Below the pieces are notes generated by a model, which worked only from the letters and a program-made list of their open reading frames with translations, made no database searches and had not been told where the DNA came from. Positions 48,401 to 57,896 of a stretch of 64,000 nucleotides of DNA are shown here, in pieces. Source of the stretch: Episyrphus balteatus (Eukaryota > Arthropoda > Insecta > Diptera > Syrphidae). Position 1 is the first letter of the stretch. The number at the start of each line of letters is the position of its first letter. Both the position numbers and the translations under genes were made by a program. The DNA lies in the NCBI RefSeq assembly GCF_945859705.1, contig NC_079137.1, positions 66,858,277-66,922,276 of the forward strand, given 5' to 3'.

Positions 48401-49840
48401 ATTTTCCAAAAGTTCGAATGCGGGTATCGGTTAAAGTTAAAATTAAATCACCATAGATTTACTTCCTCACAGTCCTAGAAAGCATTCTCATAAAGTTTGA
48501 GCAAAATCTAAAATGAGATAGCAATTCCGATTGGACGTTTTCAAATCGAATGACTAAATTTTGGTTAAACATTTTTTTTTAACTTAGTTATTTGAGCTTT
48601 TAGTAATGCAGTCCAACACTCGTTATACATATTCATTGACTTTCTCTGGATTCCTAGATTTTACAAATTTTATGCTTTACGGCACTCCACCATATAGAGT
48701 TGAGGTTAATTGAACATTTTAAATTGACTTACCTTCCGGATAAACATAAGTCAAAAAATGACCAAACTCTGGCGGGAAAAAGTGAAAGCAACGTGGAATT
48801 GTCGGTGCTTGACCCACTTCCAAAGGCTCTGTTATGGCATATTCAAACAAACGCAATGATCTGCATATACTTTCGATAAGAATGTCATAGAATCGAGTTA
48901 GTTTCGTTTTTTTATAAAGAATTGCCATTGCTTCCACATTCAATGGTATGGCAATCTTTTTCTCATCTCGATTTAAATACATAGAACCAGCTGCAGGTGG
49001 TGGAGCATTTTTATCCGGTCTTTCTTTTGTTTTATTTTTCAAAACATCAATTGTTATGACACTGAATTCAGTCGGAATTGATGGTTCCTTTATCGATTTC
49101 TTCGTCGTCGTTTTGTCATCAACTTCGTCGTTGTTCCTTGAAACCATCTGAACAATCGATGATATACTTGATTCAGCTGTAACATCCTGACCAGCCGGAT
49201 AACTGCCAGCTCCAGTGAGATAGACTTTAGTCTTTTTCACATGGAAAGCAGTACTCCCGCCGGCAACATTCTTCCTCAGAATGTGCATATTCTTTTTAAC
49301 AGCCTCAACTGTCGATTCAGTGTACAACATCAGATTACACTTGATGCGACTGAAACAAAAATCTGTATACAACTCTTCAGCTTCCATAACTTCGTATGGA
49401 ATTTGTTCGAGTTTTTCATGCATGAAAATTGATGCTTTCATGCCGACAAGAGTACCCAATTCCAATTGTAATAGAATTGGATTATCTGTGATATCAACAT
49501 CTTTTAGAATCACATTAATATGTGCTTCAGCATCAGTACAATCTCCGAACTTAACCAAACCACATAAATCCAATTCAGCAGGGAATTTATATTGAATGTG
49601 TTTGTAATTTAGTTGACCTATTGTTGATTCAATGTTGAATCCTAATAGGAGTAATGTTCCCTCTCCATAAAGAACTCCAAATAAACAACCACTGGATTGT
49701 TGCTTGATACGTTCCAGACGCTGTTTTGATATGAAGAATATATATTTTTCAAGTGTGCATTTTTTGGTTTATTTTAGAATAGAAATGGAATAAGTACTTA
49801 CTTTTAAAAGGAAACAAGAGATTTTTAATTTGGGATTCAT
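45419..49840 (-). CDS. Ufsp2: UFSP2, Ufm1-specific cysteine protease (three exons)
   Basis: Exons 49802-49840, 48733-49720 and 45419-46185 (minus order) join in phase to 597 codons. UFSP2 matures pro-UFM1 and removes UFM1 from substrates, acting at the ER membrane. The C-terminal peptidase C78 domain (about residues 370-597) has the catalytic NGWGCAYRSLQT with Cys430, and LILDPHYTGTDDL with Asp554 and His556, all intact. SQWIGS and GGGVLAHTILGI also match. The N-terminal half (RLERIKQQSSGCLFGVLYGE on) is the longer UFSP2-type extension that UFSP1 lacks. Exon 1 is a 39-nt microexon encoding MNPKLKISCFLLK, so the start rests on the only in-phase ATG with a good donor. Intron 2 (2.5 kb) holds MITEs. 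Confidence 0.93.
46263..46535. mobile_element. PIF/Harbinger-like MITE, TTA duplication
   Basis: The 273-bp element starts GGCCCTTATTGCGTGTGTCG and ends with the inverted CGACACTCGCAATAAAAGCC. TTA flanks both sides (46260-46262, 46536-46538). A diverged single end, CCCTTATTGCATGTGTTG, is at about 56459. Interior palindromic ATCGATCAT/ATCGATAA strings. Non-coding, in UFSP2 intron 2. Confidence 0.78.
47434..47880. mobile_element. MITE with CACTAGGGGTATTCACG ends
   Basis: The 447-bp element begins CACTAGGGGTATTCACG and ends with the complement of CAGTAAGGGTATTCACG. It shares these termini with the larger element at 50368-52471. A clean target duplication was not found; TAAAT occurs on both sides but is not decisive. 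Superfamily unassigned. Confidence 0.7.
47930..48275. repeat. Foldback in UFSP2 intron 2
   Basis: AATCAGGGCTAAATATTATG near 48010 is mirrored by AATATTTAGCCCTGATTTTT near 48178. CTGATAGTTTAACTG is mirrored by a diverged partner, and GGCTTATTCCTACGAATAA near 47939 pairs with a diverged string near 48245. Short TGGAGTGCCGTAA motifs at about 46604 and, inverted, at about 48673 may bound a larger 2.1-kb unit. Confidence 0.6.
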
Positions 49841-50367
49841 TTTTTATAGATGAGAAAAGTTTGTATATAAAAATTAAGACGCGTTGGCAAAAAATTAAAA
49901 AAAGATGATGGCTTTTAGGACCCAGAGATGGAGTCCTCCTTCTCTTCTTGTTCTTGGTTGGTTGGAAAGATGACGTTTTGTGTTTTGACAGTTATTGTGA
50001 CGTTTTTGTTGATGAAAAAAAAGGTGCAGCATATGGCAGTGTTCAAGAATACGATATTCTCTCTTCTTAGACCGTGTTCACATCTTAGAAGGTTCACATT
50101 GGAATCAAAAAGTCTACCAAGAAGAGTACGATGATTTTACAGCAAAAACAAAACAAATTTGATTTTGTTCAAGATTTCGTTAACGAAATTTTGTGTGCAA
50201 AATTTCGTTTCGCTCTGTTTATAATAGAGCCCAAATAATAGCCTGTTTTCAATAAAGCCCAAATGAGATGATTTCGCGAATGAGGTCAGTTCAAATCTCA
50301 AATTAAATATTTTTTTCTATAGAATTTGACATTCGAAATGAGATAATTTGCGTATTACCCCATTAAA
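49841..50367. other. Region upstream of UFSP2
   Basis: Probable UFSP2 promoter and 5' UTR. No other gene is supported. A short hairpin-prone string TTTCGTTAACGAAATTTTG lies near 50176. Confidence 0.4.
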
Positions 50368-52471
50368 CACTAGGGGTATTCACGATTCGATGCAAATGGT
50401 CTTGTATCGTTGTAAAAGTGCAAAAGTGTAACATTTTCTTAAAATAAAACAACCAAATATACAGACTACAATTTTTTTTACACTTTTATACTTTTGCTAT
50501 ACCCCAACCCTTTTGCAAAAATAAAATATAACCCAGCAAACGTAGAACTACAGAAAAAACCGGCGAAATATGTACGTAAAAGAAGTACTTCTTTTCCACT
50601 GAAAAAAGATAGGAGCTCGGGAAAAAACTCAGTTATATACTTTCTGTATATAAGAATACGTGAAGCATCTATCTCTTTCTTGCATGCAAGATGAAATGAA
50701 TTTCCCCTCCATTAAAAGTACAGACAAATGTACTTCAAAACTACATCAGCGAAGCACATCTGGAAGTGCTTCTGATGTACATCTTCCAGTACTTTTTTAG
50801 CTACAGAAAAACCACTGAAACTCCATATCTAGAAGTACGTAATTAAGTGGGGAAATTTGTACGTAAGAGAAGTAGTTTGTTCCTAGTAAATCTAAACCTT
50901 TTGAAACTACAAATGAAATTACAAATAAACTCTGAAGTTAAAACTTTGGTTAGAGATTTAGATTTATTCAGTCGAATTGTATATCAAAACATGAACGTCT
51001 TGTGTGACACTTTATTTCAGACTTCTATGAGGAATGTTGGCGTTGAATTTCTCTTAAATCTTACATCTACGTCAGGAATTCTGGAAATTCTTTGTCACTA
51101 AACGAAGGAGAGTCGCTTCATGCACACAACCATAAACAAAAAATACCAAGACTGGAAAATTTCGTACGTCTTTCCCCCCAAAACCCTTTTGTGGACAGTG
51201 CTGTCTGTGAATATATGTGAAAGCCACCACGTTGATAAATGACGTTAACACGCACACATTTATAGATTCACGACATTCACCACACATCGGACACGAACAC
51301 AACGATAGGTTCACGACATTCACCACACCGCGCAGCTTGTAGGCAAACGTCAGTTGACCGCCGAGTTTCCAGTCTTGGTATTTTTTGTTTATGCACACAA
51401 CTGTTGAGGGGAACAAAATGCTTTCCTCGCAATTTATTTGTAATACGAACTTGCACATCTTGATTGCCACTCGAACGGACTTCATCCAATAGTGTGGCGG
51501 GCAAGGAGTCTCTGACGTCATTTTTATACTCGACATAGAATTGTTGAATGTTGTTTGGATTAGAGCGAACACATCAACAAGTGGTCGGAGGGTGCAGACC
51601 TGAGAAAAAAAATAGTACCATCAGCTTCACAAAGAGCAGAAGGGAATCTCTTTGACTTACACTACAAGTCTGTGGATCACACTCAGGTATTGTAGTCTCT
51701 ACTAAACATAAGATTCGTTTCACTCGTTCTGGATGGCGTGGAGGAAAATTTCGAACTGTAAACTCAGTCATTGATGTCTGGAATTGATCTCCACTAGAAG
51801 ACAGAAAAATCAACAATTATATAATTTATTTATTTTAAAATAAGCATACCTATATTTTCCAAATCCATGGGTGGTGGTTTTTGTATCATTTTTTTTTTAT
51901 TTTAATTTTTCTGAATGCACAAGGCTGAGGTTGTGCATTTTGATGATGGAAATGGTGGTGGAATTTTTGTGGCGTGCCGAAGAATTTGTGCTACTACACA
52001 TTGTGTATTGAAAATAATTCTCACAAATAACACTGATTAAGACGATATTTATTTATTCAAATTAAATTGTTTTATTTTGGAGCACAGAAATGTTTTTTTT
52101 TTGCTTAGCTAATGTTGCTGTGGCTATCAAGGTTTCACTAGAAATGCAGGAAAATGGCGAGCCGCCATTACAAAAGAGAGAAAACCTTGAGCATTGCATA
52201 CATCGCACTCTTTTCCTCCCATTTACCAAAGAATTTATTTTTTTCAGGAGAAACAAAACTACAATATTTTGAGGGGAGAGGTTTTGGTAAATAAGGAAAC
52301 ACATACATCTACAAAGTAAAGACTTTGTTGGTGGTTGTAATTTCCCCTAAACTACTGAGGTTTGGTTTGCAGGGAATGGTGCAAAATTTGTCTATTATAG
52401 TTGTAGTAGTAGAAAACAAAATTTTGCATTTTTACACTTTTTTTTACACCGGATCGTGAATACCCCTACTG
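50368..52471. mobile_element. 2.1-kb TIR element carrying gene-like exons
   Basis: The termini are CACTAGGGGTATTCACGAT on the left and the complement of CAGTAGGGGTATTCACGAT on the right, followed inwards by related GTAAAAGTG/AAAAGTG-rich sequence. These are the same ends as the 447-bp MITE at 47434-47880. The interior holds broken minus-strand exons (51072-51889) that do not look like a transposase. This suggests a non-autonomous element that picked up host sequence. The target duplication is not resolved. Confidence 0.62.
51277..51889 (-). pseudogene. Broken exons of an unidentified gene
   Basis: Exon-like pieces 51850-51889, 51661-51793 and the start of a third (from 51599) have GT-AG borders. 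The first two join in phase and read THGFGKYSGDQFQTSMTEFT, then VRNFPPRHPERVKRILCLVE and TTIPECDPQTC. Read on in phase, the third gives less protein-like text; the more convincing reading, NPNNIQQFYVEYKNDVRDSL, is in another frame that opens only after a TGA. No ATG precedes the first piece in phase. I do not recognise the family. The third piece ends in inverted-duplicated sequence (51122-51158 and 51366-51400). All of this lies inside the TIR element 50368-52471. Confidence 0.5.
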
Positions 52472-52810
52472 TTTTTTTTTATAGTTGGCCAGCACGCAAC
52501 TCGTTCACACTCTCAGTTAAATGTGGATTTATTATTTTTCATGTTTAATGTCAGCGAAATGTCATTTTTGAATCCAACTGCCATTTCATTGTCATCAAGC
52601 TGGAACATTCTTTCATCTTACTTGCAATCTTTAAGCGATTTACTTGTCGTAAGCAATATATGATTTGGAGGTTTCACAGTTGAAATGCACAAGTAACATA
52701 AAAAAAAAACCAATTATTCTAGTGCCAAATCTGCACAAGGTTTGATACTCTACTAACGTCTTTCATTAGTTCGATTCAAAAAGTCATTTGTTTGAAAAAA
52801 TATTCATCAT

Positions 52811-52991
52811 AAAGGCATAACTACAACTACAACAAAAATTAAAAATAATGATGCACAAAGCTTATTTTGTGGTTTAAAAACCAATTTTAGAAGTTTTTTC
52901 CAAAAACAAATAGCGCTAGAAAGAAATAAAAATTTTAACTTTTGTAAATTTCCCACTTTTTCACATTTTAGGTCATTGTAGTTAAGGCTTT
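52811..52991. mobile_element. MITE of the AAGGCTTAACTACA group, copy 1
   Basis: The ends are AAAGGCATAACTACAA on the left and the complement of AAAGCCTTAACTACAA on the right, 181 bp apart. The interior shares AAAGCTTATTTT and CACTTTTTCAC-like strings with the two neighbouring copies. Confidence 0.65.
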
Positions 52992-53060
52992 AAGATTTAA
53001 TGGAAACGTGTTCACGTTACCACGTTGTATCCTCTTTTTGTGACTTCGTTCACTTCAGCT

Positions 53061-53297
53061 CTTAAGGCTTAACTACATTGGCTCAAAAAGTGAAAAAGTG
53101 CAAAAGTGAAAATTTTCAAACGCATTTTTATATAGTTTTAAGGGCTGGAAAATTAAAACAAATGATGAGGAAAGCTTATTTTTTGGTCTAAAAAACAATT
53201 TGTATACTCTTTTTCACAACAAAATTGCACTAGCCAGAAAAAAAATATTTTCACTTTTGTACTTTTTCAAAAAGTGGTGTATGTAGTTAAGCCTTTA
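53061..53297. mobile_element. MITE of the AAGGCTTAACTACA group, copy 2
   Basis: It begins CTTAAGGCTTAACTACATTG and ends ATGTAGTTAAGCCTTTAG. The interior contains AAACAAATGATGAGGAAAGC, also seen in inverted, altered form in copy 3. Non-coding. Confidence 0.7.
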
Positions 53298-53333
53298 GAC
53301 CTCAATTTATTGATCTTTAAAATGAAAATTGAG

Positions 53334-53483
53334 CTTTAAGGCTTAACTACATACCTACACCAAAAATAAGCTTTCTGCATCATTTGTTTTAGTTTTCTAG
53401 CCCGAAAAACTATACAAAAATGCGTTTGAAAATCTTCACTTTTGTACTTTTTCACACACTGAGCCAATGTAGTTAAGGCTTTG
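53334..53483. mobile_element. MITE of the AAGGCTTAACTACA group, copy 3
   Basis: It begins CTTTAAGGCTTAACTACATA and ends CCAATGTAGTTAAGGCTTTG. It is shorter than copy 2 and oriented oppositely in its interior (AAAATAAGCTTTCTGCATCA). A related interior without clear ends is at 62630-62700. Confidence 0.7.
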
Positions 53484-54009
53484 AAATGGATTTTTTTTAA
53501 ACGGAACTCGACATAAGAGACATCTTGAGTTTGAACACGGCTAATGTTTCGGGTACATTTTTTTTTAACATTTTAATGCAAATGACCACGCCAAATAAAT
53601 TGCAAAAAGAAAGTACATGTCAAATTTGCAAAACTGAGTACTTGGCAAATTTGAAAAATTTGTAAACAAATTAGAAACAAAATACTAAATCTTTGAAGAC
53701 TTCTTTCTTTACAAAAAAGAAGTGTTAAAAATGTATCATTTGAATTGGTTGGGTTAACGGTAAGCATAAATTTTTCTGGCTATAGAAATTGGTCAAGAAG
53801 TTCTAAGGGCTTTTGTAAACAATTAGGAATGTATACTAGCAATTTTGTTCCTCCTTTTTCTTGTATTTCTCCAGATTTATGAGATTTATGTTATTTCACT
53901 TATATTATGTATTTGTGAATTCAAGACAAGTACATGATTAATTTTTTTCCATAACCAAATTTTTATATTATCTTACTTTTTATTTAAAACCGATTCCTAT
54001 CCGTGGTCG

Positions 54010-54370
54010 TAAGCGTGCTGTATGCTTACTTACTTATGGTAATGCTCACAGTCCAGGATTGATCTCATCCTCAACCAACAAGTCTCTCCAGCCAGCTGGT
54101 CCCTAGCTAGCTGTCTCCAGTTACGCACATCAAATTGAGGTTGTTCTAAACTTGAGCTCGCCACCTAAGATGAGGTCTTTCTATCACAATTTTCGTTTGC
54201 TTAGATCGTCAAAATTTGAATCTTCCATATACGAGGCTTGTAATTGGTTCATAACTAGGAAGTTAATCCTACGTCGGGCAGTTACCCCTGCGGAAGGAGC
54301 ACCTAACCTCTAAATACTTCTGAGTAGTTCGGCCTAACTGGAACTAGCGACGCTACCGTTAATTCTAAAA
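54010..54370. repeat. Probable dispersed repeat
   Basis: GGTAATGCTCACAGTCCAGG and CCAGCCAGCTGGTCCCTAGC resemble a dispersed non-coding repeat that I remember from several fly genomes. The GC content is higher than in the surroundings. No frame is preserved. The following open frame (54399-54752) has no recognisable domain. Confidence 0.35.
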
Positions 54371-54992
54371 AAGAAAAGAATTCTCTCGCTACCGTCATTT
54401 GTTGGAAGTGTCTTGTGGTGCGAATTCCTTCATTGGTGGGGACCATTTGAGGCCTTTATGCAAAAACAAGTTTCGTGATATTAGTAAACACCGTAAACCT
54501 CTCCGTCCCTCTGCCACGACAAGGTTTACCCCCATGGCAAATCTGAGGACTAGAATTCAAAGACCATCTTGTTTGCATTATTTTAACTCCACATCTTGGT
54601 ACAGCTCTTACACTTCATTATTGTATCTCGCCTTTCATAAGGCCTTCTCGAATATTCCACAAAGATTTTTTTCTTTGGAAGAAGTTAGTATTTGCTCTTC
54701 TTTTCTGCTTTTCGTTGAAAAAAACAAAGTCAAAACCATAAAACAAGACTAGCAGGATAAGAGTTTTTTAGAGCAAATATGCTTTTATTCCGAGTAAGAA
54801 GTTTTGACTTTTGAACCTATTTATTGTGCATAATATTATTCGGTTTTGTTGCTATGTTTTCGCTGCAGCCAATACCCAGTCTTAAATCATAAAAAATAAC
54901 TAGTGTTATTAACAATATTTAAAATAAATACCTTCTTAATTCTATATTTCAAATAAGTACCTTTTACAAACATTTTAAAAGCATTTATAATA

Positions 54993-55770
54993 ATGGATAA
55001 AACTTTCTCAAGTGAGTGAAAAAACAAATACTAAATTATAGTAAGTTCTTTTAATGTATCCTTTTATACTCTTACAGTAGCACAAACTTTGGATCTTCCT
55101 GAAGAGAATAATCTACACATAATTCCCCTAGCAAACAATTATTCAATTTTGGTAACAATTTACCTTCTTTCACTTCCAACATATAGTTTATTTATATTCA
55201 TACATATAAATAAATCAAAATAATTTCTAATAGGTTTATGTCGATACAACAACTTTTGCAACAAAAACAAGAAACCCCAAAACACTGTCAAATGTAACTA
55301 ATAGTGAATCAACAAAATATCAGCCGAAAAAATGTGTCATGGGTTGCGAATATACAACTACAACATTTTTTCATAGAGTTCCACAAGATGAAGAAAGGTA
55401 GTATAGCCTTTTCAATTTTCACATAACATTTAAACTAATTCAAATAACAAAAAAAAAAAAAAAAAGCCTGGAAATATGGAGAAAGAAACTGAAGTTAGAA
55501 CATTTAAGAAAATCCCACAGAATATGCAACAAACATTTTAACAAAAGGCTTCAAATTGCTCAAAAGCGTCTACCTAATTGGGTAGTTCCAGATTCACCAG
55601 AAGTATCCGATTCAGAAGATAACAACACGACAGAAAAAAAGGACAATGATACAAGCAATATATGCAACTTGTGGAAAATCACTCGGATACCAGAAGAAAA
55701 TACTAAAATTAGAATAAAAAATTCATTATATCCTGCAAACATGAAAAAAGATATTCTTGCTTGCAAATAA
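54993..55770 (+). CDS. THAP-domain protein (four short exons)
   Basis: Exons 54993-55011, 55078-55151, 55234-55397 and 55467-55770 have GT-AG borders and sum to exactly 187 codons (186 aa). The THAP zinc finger, a C2CH DNA-binding fold also found in P-element transposases, occupies about residues 62-125. It has Cys65, Cys69 (KKCVMGCEY), the FHRVP strand, Trp90 (EIWRKKLKL), Cys106 and His109 (ICNKHF), and a terminal LPNWVVPDS in place of the usual AVPT segment. The spacing is C-x3-C and C-x2-H. The region after it is acidic and Ser/Asp-rich (about 125-145), then basic. There is no transposase catalytic region, so this is more likely a small nuclear regulator or a domesticated remnant. The N-terminal 60 residues are unlike any family I know. 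Two small introns have A-rich acceptors. Confidence 0.7.
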
Positions 55771-57896
55771 TCTAATTTATTAAAACAAAAAAAAATCTCA
55801 TACTTGTCATATTGATTTGGTATTACTTTAAAAAAGATTGTGTAAACACTAAACAATTAAGGTTTTTGATTTTGATATCATAAAATCAGTTAATAATACA
55901 TTTTTCAATAAGAATTACATTTTCTGTTTGGAAATCCTCCTTTATTTATTTTGTTATTAATTATTTAAGATAATATTCTATCTCGCTGCTTGTGTTCAAA
56001 TAATTGTAATTAAGTTTTAAGATTTATTAATGTGTCAATAAATTGAATTAAAAGGATACAAAGTCTTTATTTTAGCATATAAACAATTTGGTGAAAGGAC
56101 CATTAAGATTCATACCAATGCAAGGTGAGATAAGAAAAAGAAGCAGCTCAACATCTGTGGATATCTAGTCCCCCGTTGAGATTTTGTTGAGAAAAATGCG
56201 CTTCAACCGGCAAGAGTGTTTAATTTAAGATTTTTAAAATAATGCCTGCTTTGAAAACTTGTATATTGTTAATTTTTCCCATTTTTTACTCATAAATTTC
56301 ATTTTTTTTAATTTTTCGATTGAAGAATATAAAAAAAAATTAAACTAATATAAAATTATTAGAGTAAAAAGGATAAGCATTTAGATGCCATCATTAAATT
56401 TCTTGTACGTTCAATTTGAAGTTTTTCAAATCCAATTTGACATACAGTTAATAAAGACCCTTATTGCATGTGTTGTTTGTTTATCGATAAACGACTTTTA
56501 TCGTTAGTCAATTACCCAGGGTAACAACCTCTAATTTAAGATTTAACAAATTGCATACTTGTGCTCTTTCAAATATGTTAAAATGTAGGTAGTTACTTAC
56601 TTACCTTGCTAAGTTTTCAACTATCTCGCTTCTTTAATTTCAAGCACTTAGATTTTCATGGGACGATTTAGATTTGCCTTCCTTCCATTTTACACACCTT
56701 TGTTGAGAAGTTGTAGAATAGGTAAAACCACTCCGTTACTAAATACGTTTGCCTAAACCAACATTGCTGCACAATATAATCCGTGGTATTTGTTATTGTT
56801 TCTCTTTCGCCGACCAAAAACGCTTACAGGTTCAAAGATCTCCGGAATGATCATATTCCTAAAGTTTACGCAGCTTCTTGTCCCATCCATTAAAAATGAA
56901 GTATATCTATGCAATTGGATTTGTATAATTCGTCTATCCTTTTTCTCCTCGAATGTTCAATGACATTGGCAGCACATCAAATTTATTTGGAGTCGTCACT
57001 ATTCCACCAAGATACAAAAGCTTATTTCAAACTTAATTTCCGTTCTCTAATTTTTCATTTCGCTGGTCAAAGACTAGAATGATAAAACTTTTTGTTGGTT
57101 GTTTTTTATACAAGTTTTTTTTTTTAATATTTTTGTTTTAAAATTCAAATTTACATTATTTCTGGAGAAGAAAAAAAAATCATCATTAAAATATAGAGTA
57201 ATCTACGTTACATTAAATTCAATTAAAATTAATAATAATAATAATATGTATTTGCATTTTATTTGTTGTTCTTCGTTTTGTTTTTCTTTTTTCAAGGGAA
57301 AGATATAGTAGATGTATATTGCAGGCTTAATTGTTATGCCCTAAAAATATGAGATATGAACAAGATAATGATAAAATTTGATTCATCACCTCAGAGGACT
57401 GATCAAATTTTTCTGTGAAAATAAAAAAGACTCAAAATAGCAAACAGCAATAATGAGTACTTTACAATAATTTTTTTTTCTTTTTGTATTCTTTTTTGTT
57501 TAAAACTAAATAAATAAAAGCTTGAATGAGTTGGTTTTTTCTCTTTCTTATAATTATTATTATTTTATGTTTCTTTTTTTTTTTTTTTGTTTAATTTTTT
57601 GTTTTTCTTTTATTTTTGAAATATATAATAGAGAGAATGAAATTGAACGATAGAGATAGACAGGAGATGAACACCAAGGAAGGGGATGAATGATTTTGAT
57701 ATTTTTGTTTTTTTTTTTTTTTTTTTTTAATTAACTTTGTTTTTTGTTTTGTTTTTTTGTTTAAAAGGATGCGTATTACACAACACACACTTAAAATTCA
57801 TTATTAGAACTAGAATATATTCTATTCTTTCCCCTCCGCTTGAGCTTATCCGCCAGTTAAGCTAGACCTCTACGATAAAGTCATTAGGGTGGGAGA
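55771..57896. other. Intergenic and 3' UTRs, nothing else recognised
   Basis: The THAP trailer lies at the left. At the right, 57100-57896 is low-complexity T/A-rich sequence, probably the long 3' UTR of the minus-strand UBE2R gene, with an AAT microsatellite at about 57229-57244. CCCTTATTGCATGTGTTG at 56459 is a lone end of the MITE family at 46263-46535. Confidence 0.45.
56037..56042 (+). terminator. Poly(A) signal of the THAP gene
   Basis: AATAAA about 270 bases downstream of the THAP stop codon. Assigned by position. Confidence 0.4.

Larger units (their letters stand above)
52992..54009. other. Intergenic outside the MITE copies, nothing else recognised
   Basis: Apart from MITE copies 2 and 3, no coding or structural signal was recognised here. 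Confidence 0.4.

Noticed and set aside
54399..54752. 117-codon open frame as a gene
   Set aside because: No recognisable domain, no splice partners, and it directly follows repeat-like sequence.
57591..57788. Lys-rich minus-strand frame near the UBE2R 3' end
   Set aside because: Produced by long T runs in the probable 3' UTR; low complexity only.
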